Assembly (NCBI RefSeq): GCF_014279995.1
Contig: NZ_CP047935.1
Coordinates: 2,625,494 to 2,689,493 of the forward strand
Reading direction: 5' to 3'
Length of the DNA stretch: 64,000 nt
Source of the DNA: Synechococcus sp. BIOS-E4-1
Lineage (GTDB): Bacteria > Cyanobacteriota > Cyanobacteriia > PCC-6307 > Cyanobiaceae
Shown: positions 62,065-64,000 of the stretch, piece after piece
How the letters are laid out: the number at the start of each line of letters is the position of its first letter
Position numbering within the stretch: position 1 is the stretch's first letter
Made by a program: the position numbers and the translations under genes
Notes under the pieces: generated by a model
The model's input: the letters and a program-made list of their open reading frames with translations, nothing else
The model's database searches: none
What the model was told of the DNA's origin: nothing

Positions 62065-62244
62065 TTAATTGGCATCTCTTCTGTCCGTACAGCCTAGCCA
62101 GTCTGTGTCACCAGTTTCAGCTTCAATCAAAAATCGTGTAGTGATGCCGAGCGCTTCCTTCTCGGCGGGAGTTCTGTTGCTAAGAAGCTTTCGCACTGCT
62201 TCATTATGTTCTTTGTTCCGCCCCGGCATTCGCTGGGTAGCCAT
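62065..62244 (-). CDS. small hypothetical protein (59 aa)
   Basis: MATQRMPGRNKEHNEAVRKL, then LSNRTPAEKEALGITTRFLI and EAETGDTDWLGCTDRRDAN. Charged, helical first half; protein-like composition. Not recognised. Confidence 0.58.
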   Translation of the reverse strand: MATQRMPGRNKEHNEAVRKLLSNRTPAEKEALGITTRFLIEAETGDTDWLGCTDRRDAN

Positions 62245-62325
62245 CGGAACAGTTCGGGACTGGTGATGACGGCCGAGGCTTTTGGCTTCACAGTGAGGTT
62301 AAGTTAATACATCTGATCGATTCCA

Positions 62326-62541
62326 ATGGCAGGAGAAACACGCCAAATAACGATTACAAGAGAAGAAGCCGATCTGATCAACCTCGCGTTGGAACTCCTA
62401 GTGGACTCCCGCGTTGAGCAGTTGAAGGAATTGTTGCTGCATCAGAAAGCTCGCTGGCAGACGCAAGAGGGCCGAGCAACTGTTTTTTCTTTGCGTGACC
62501 GTGCTCTTTACCCAGAGCCTCGTTGGGACGATCTTCGTTGA
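62326..62541 (+). CDS. hypothetical protein (71 aa)
   Basis: MAGETRQITITREEADLINL, ALELLVDSRVEQLKELLLHQ, then a basic C-terminal part ending EPRWDDLR. Helical and soluble, resembling small dimeric regulators, but no motif is decisive. Confidence 0.6.
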   Translation: MAGETRQITITREEADLINLALELLVDSRVEQLKELLLHQKARWQTQEGRATVFSLRDRALYPEPRWDDLR

Positions 62542-63012
62542 ATTCAGATCACCTCTTGCGTTCATGGCTGATGCCAGAGCGGGTGTTGAGGGAGAAGCAT
62601 GAGTATCCCGACCGCTATGGACACCTGTTCGTCTCCACCTCCTGGGTAGGACGCCCGCTTCACAGCCTCGCACTACTTCGAGTGACGTAGCCAACCGCCC
62701 TGAGGGACATGGTGCGGTCCCTTCCAGTTGATCCATCAGCTGCGTCGTGTGGCTTCGCACAGCGACTTCCCCGGCGGTTTCGTTCAGCAGTTCCCAGTGC
62801 TTCAGGCGAATGAAGCTGCTGATGCCCTCATCAGAACCGGCAGACTGAAGATTGATCTGCTGGAAGCTAGTTCTGAGCCGACCTGGTCAGATGCAGATAC
62901 TTTGTCTGGGGGTTTTGCAGGCAGGGCGAAGCTATCTGTGAGGGCATCGGTTTTGATCTCTCGTATTGCTGCTGTGAGAAATCACATCAGCTCAACCATT
63001 CAGCTGGTGTGA
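62542..63012 (+). pseudogene. possible broken gene, two frame segments
   Basis: First segment reads LLRSWLMPERVLREKHEYPD, RYGHLFVSTSWVGRPLHSLA and stops; a second in another frame reads LIHQLRRVASHSDFPGGFVQ, QFPVLQANEAADALIRTGRL, KIDLLEASSEPTWSDADTL to a stop after QLV. The second could be its own TTG-started gene (62728-63012). No family recognised. Confidence 0.35.
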
Positions 63013-63118
63013 CCGCCTGGGTTCCGAAAAATCCAGCCTCAAAGTGACTTCTTTCCCAATGCTGTAACTTGCAAAAACTTGCGAAATCAACCAACAATGA
63101 ATGTCTTGAGCTTGACCC

Positions 63119-63415
63119 TTAAAAAAACTTTTTCATGGATTGTACAGCACTTTTTAGTGTCTTGAATTGCATCGAGCCGATTCCTTGCTTGTAGTAGGTG
63201 TAAATGGTTTCAAATGCACGGCTTCTTTCCCAGAGTTGGAAGTGCTCACCATTAGAGAGGGTGAAGTTCCATACATCTGCTGCGCCAAGTTTATGATGAT
63301 GCTCTGTAGTGCTTGTAAGTCCCTCGTCGATCACGGTGTCAATAAAGTTCTTTGTTTCTTCAGCAGATAGGTAGCAGAGAGCTGTCATTGCATCCATAAC
63401 CATTACCCCCAGCAT
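63119..63415 (-). CDS. hypothetical protein (98 aa)
   Basis: Starts MLGVMVMDAMTALCYLSAEE (later Mets are alternatives), then FIDTVIDEGLTSTTEHHHKL, ADVWNFTLSNGEHFQLWERS and basic helix QFKTLKSAVQSMKKFF. Soluble. Not recognised. Confidence 0.6.
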   Translation of the reverse strand: MLGVMVMDAMTALCYLSAEETKNFIDTVIDEGLTSTTEHHHKLGAADVWNFTLSNGEHFQLWERSRAFETIYTYYKQGIGSMQFKTLKSAVQSMKKFF

Positions 63416-63421
63416 GATCGA

Positions 63422-63631
63422 TCAGTCGGTCGTTTGGTTGTAAGTGATTGATAAGGGTTTGATGAGAAACTGCTGAGTTTCCTGAGGGATAAGTCGCACT
63501 CCATTGATGAGTTCACTGTATTGTACATGTAGGGAAGTTTTCCTTTCCGCGGTGTCGCAATACAAAAAACACGCACTCTGCGATGCTGATGACTGGTTCC
63601 GGAGGATGCTGTTTCGCCTGAGTGGCTTCAT
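63422..63631 (-). CDS. possible small protein (69 aa)
   Basis: MKPLRRNSILRNQSSASQSA, then CFLYCDTAERKTSLHVQYSE and LINGVRLIPQETQQFLIKPL. Contains a C-x-x-x-C pair. Composition is acceptable; no family recognised. Confidence 0.4.
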   Translation of the reverse strand: MKPLRRNSILRNQSSASQSACFLYCDTAERKTSLHVQYSELINGVRLIPQETQQFLIKPLSITYNQTTD

Positions 63632-63647
63632 GATTTCCGCTCATACT

Positions 63648-63947
63648 TCAGAAGTGCGACTGAACTCCAAAGCCTGCAGGTTGTTCAGAAACATATCCTC
63701 GGCCAAATCCATGGGTTGGAATTATGCGGGGGTAACGATTGACCTCACGGAGATATTCTCTCCGCGCACGTCTGTAGTCACGAGTTTCATGACGCATTTC
63801 TCTACGGAGCTGCCTCAGCTCATGCCGTTTTTGATGCTCGTAGCCTCTGGCTTCCGCAGCGGGTGCCATTGTCCAAGTTGTGGCTCTAATCAACCCGGCG
63901 CAAAGAATCGTTTTGGTTGCTTCGTATGTGCTGTTCAACGTCGTCAT
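63648..63947 (-). CDS. exported Arg-rich protein (99 aa)
   Basis: An N-terminal moderately hydrophobic stretch (TKTILCAGLIRATTWTMAPA) may be a signal peptide ending AEARG. The mature part is extremely basic and helical (KRHELRQLRREMRHETRDYR, RARREYLREVNRYPR), ending with a Gly-rich segment. Role unknown. Confidence 0.6.
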   Translation of the reverse strand: MTTLNSTYEATKTILCAGLIRATTWTMAPAAEARGYEHQKRHELRQLRREMRHETRDYRRARREYLREVNRYPRIIPTHGFGRGYVSEQPAGFGVQSHF

Positions 63948-64000
63948 GGTTTCAAAGCTGTGAATGATGGGGGTGGCTCTCCCCTTGACTTCTTCAAGAT

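Noticed and set aside
33000..64000. CRISPR array, rRNA or additional tRNA genes in the island
   Set aside because: No regularly spaced repeats and no cloverleaf-like T-arm motifs found on reading; only tRNA-Gly at 28.3 kb is supported.

Overview
The window looks like a chromosomal segment of a marine picocyanobacterium of the Synechococcus type. Evidence: a complete kaiABC clock cluster next to ribosomal genes rplU-rpmA, the photosynthetic-stress kinase NblS, an Omp85 gene followed by lpxC-fabZ-lpxA-lpxB, cyanobacteria-specific families (DUF1825, DUF3086, DUF3119, DUF3104) and high-G+C, tightly packed housekeeping genes. Full-length kaiA argues against Prochlorococcus, which lacks it. Genus is an inference; no rRNA is present.

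Positions 1-33,000 form a dense core. In order: end of a DUF2127-like gene; rpmA/rplU (minus); kaiA-kaiB-kaiC (plus); nblS and purD (minus, meeting kaiC tail to tail); a signal-peptide protein, purC, Omp85/BamA, lpxC, fabZ, lpxA, lpxB and msrA (plus, many stop/start overlaps); pepA, a GIY-YIG-like protein, a helix-hairpin-helix protein and a LuxR-type regulator (minus); DUF1825, tyrS and pyrF (plus); a succinate-semialdehyde dehydrogenase set between the intact pyrF and a second decayed pyrF 3' end; a minus-strand lipid-related run (GPH transporter, MlaE/Ycf63, DUF3119, DUF3086, plsY); tRNA-Gly(UCC); glycogen debranching enzyme; an MBL-fold protein; HU; and glutamyl-Q tRNA(Asp) synthetase.

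Positions about 33,000-64,000 are very different: visibly more A+T-rich, low coding density, almost entirely small genes (20-225 codons) with short membrane or secreted products, frequent strand switches, long gaps and decayed genes. Recognisable items are an alpha/beta hydrolase, a lumenal/secreted pentapeptide-repeat protein, a pyrE-type phosphoribosyltransferase, two DUF3104 proteins, a PsbN-like small protein, an AlpA-type excision regulator, a DUF1330 protein, MscL, a lipoprotein and a VanZ-like protein. I read this as a genomic island with turnover.

The most interesting signals are relics not marked by any intact gene: (i) a 66/67-bp direct repeat of pyrF flanking the dehydrogenase gene; (ii) a broken Nif11-type leader-peptide gene (start ATA, one frameshift, one nonsense codon), the family used for lanthipeptide/prochlorosin leaders; (iii) a beta-propeller (NHL/virginiamycin-lyase-like) pseudogene; (iv) a small Cys-motif protein family present once intact and once frameshifted; and (v) a strong intrinsic terminator with no annotated gene in front of it.
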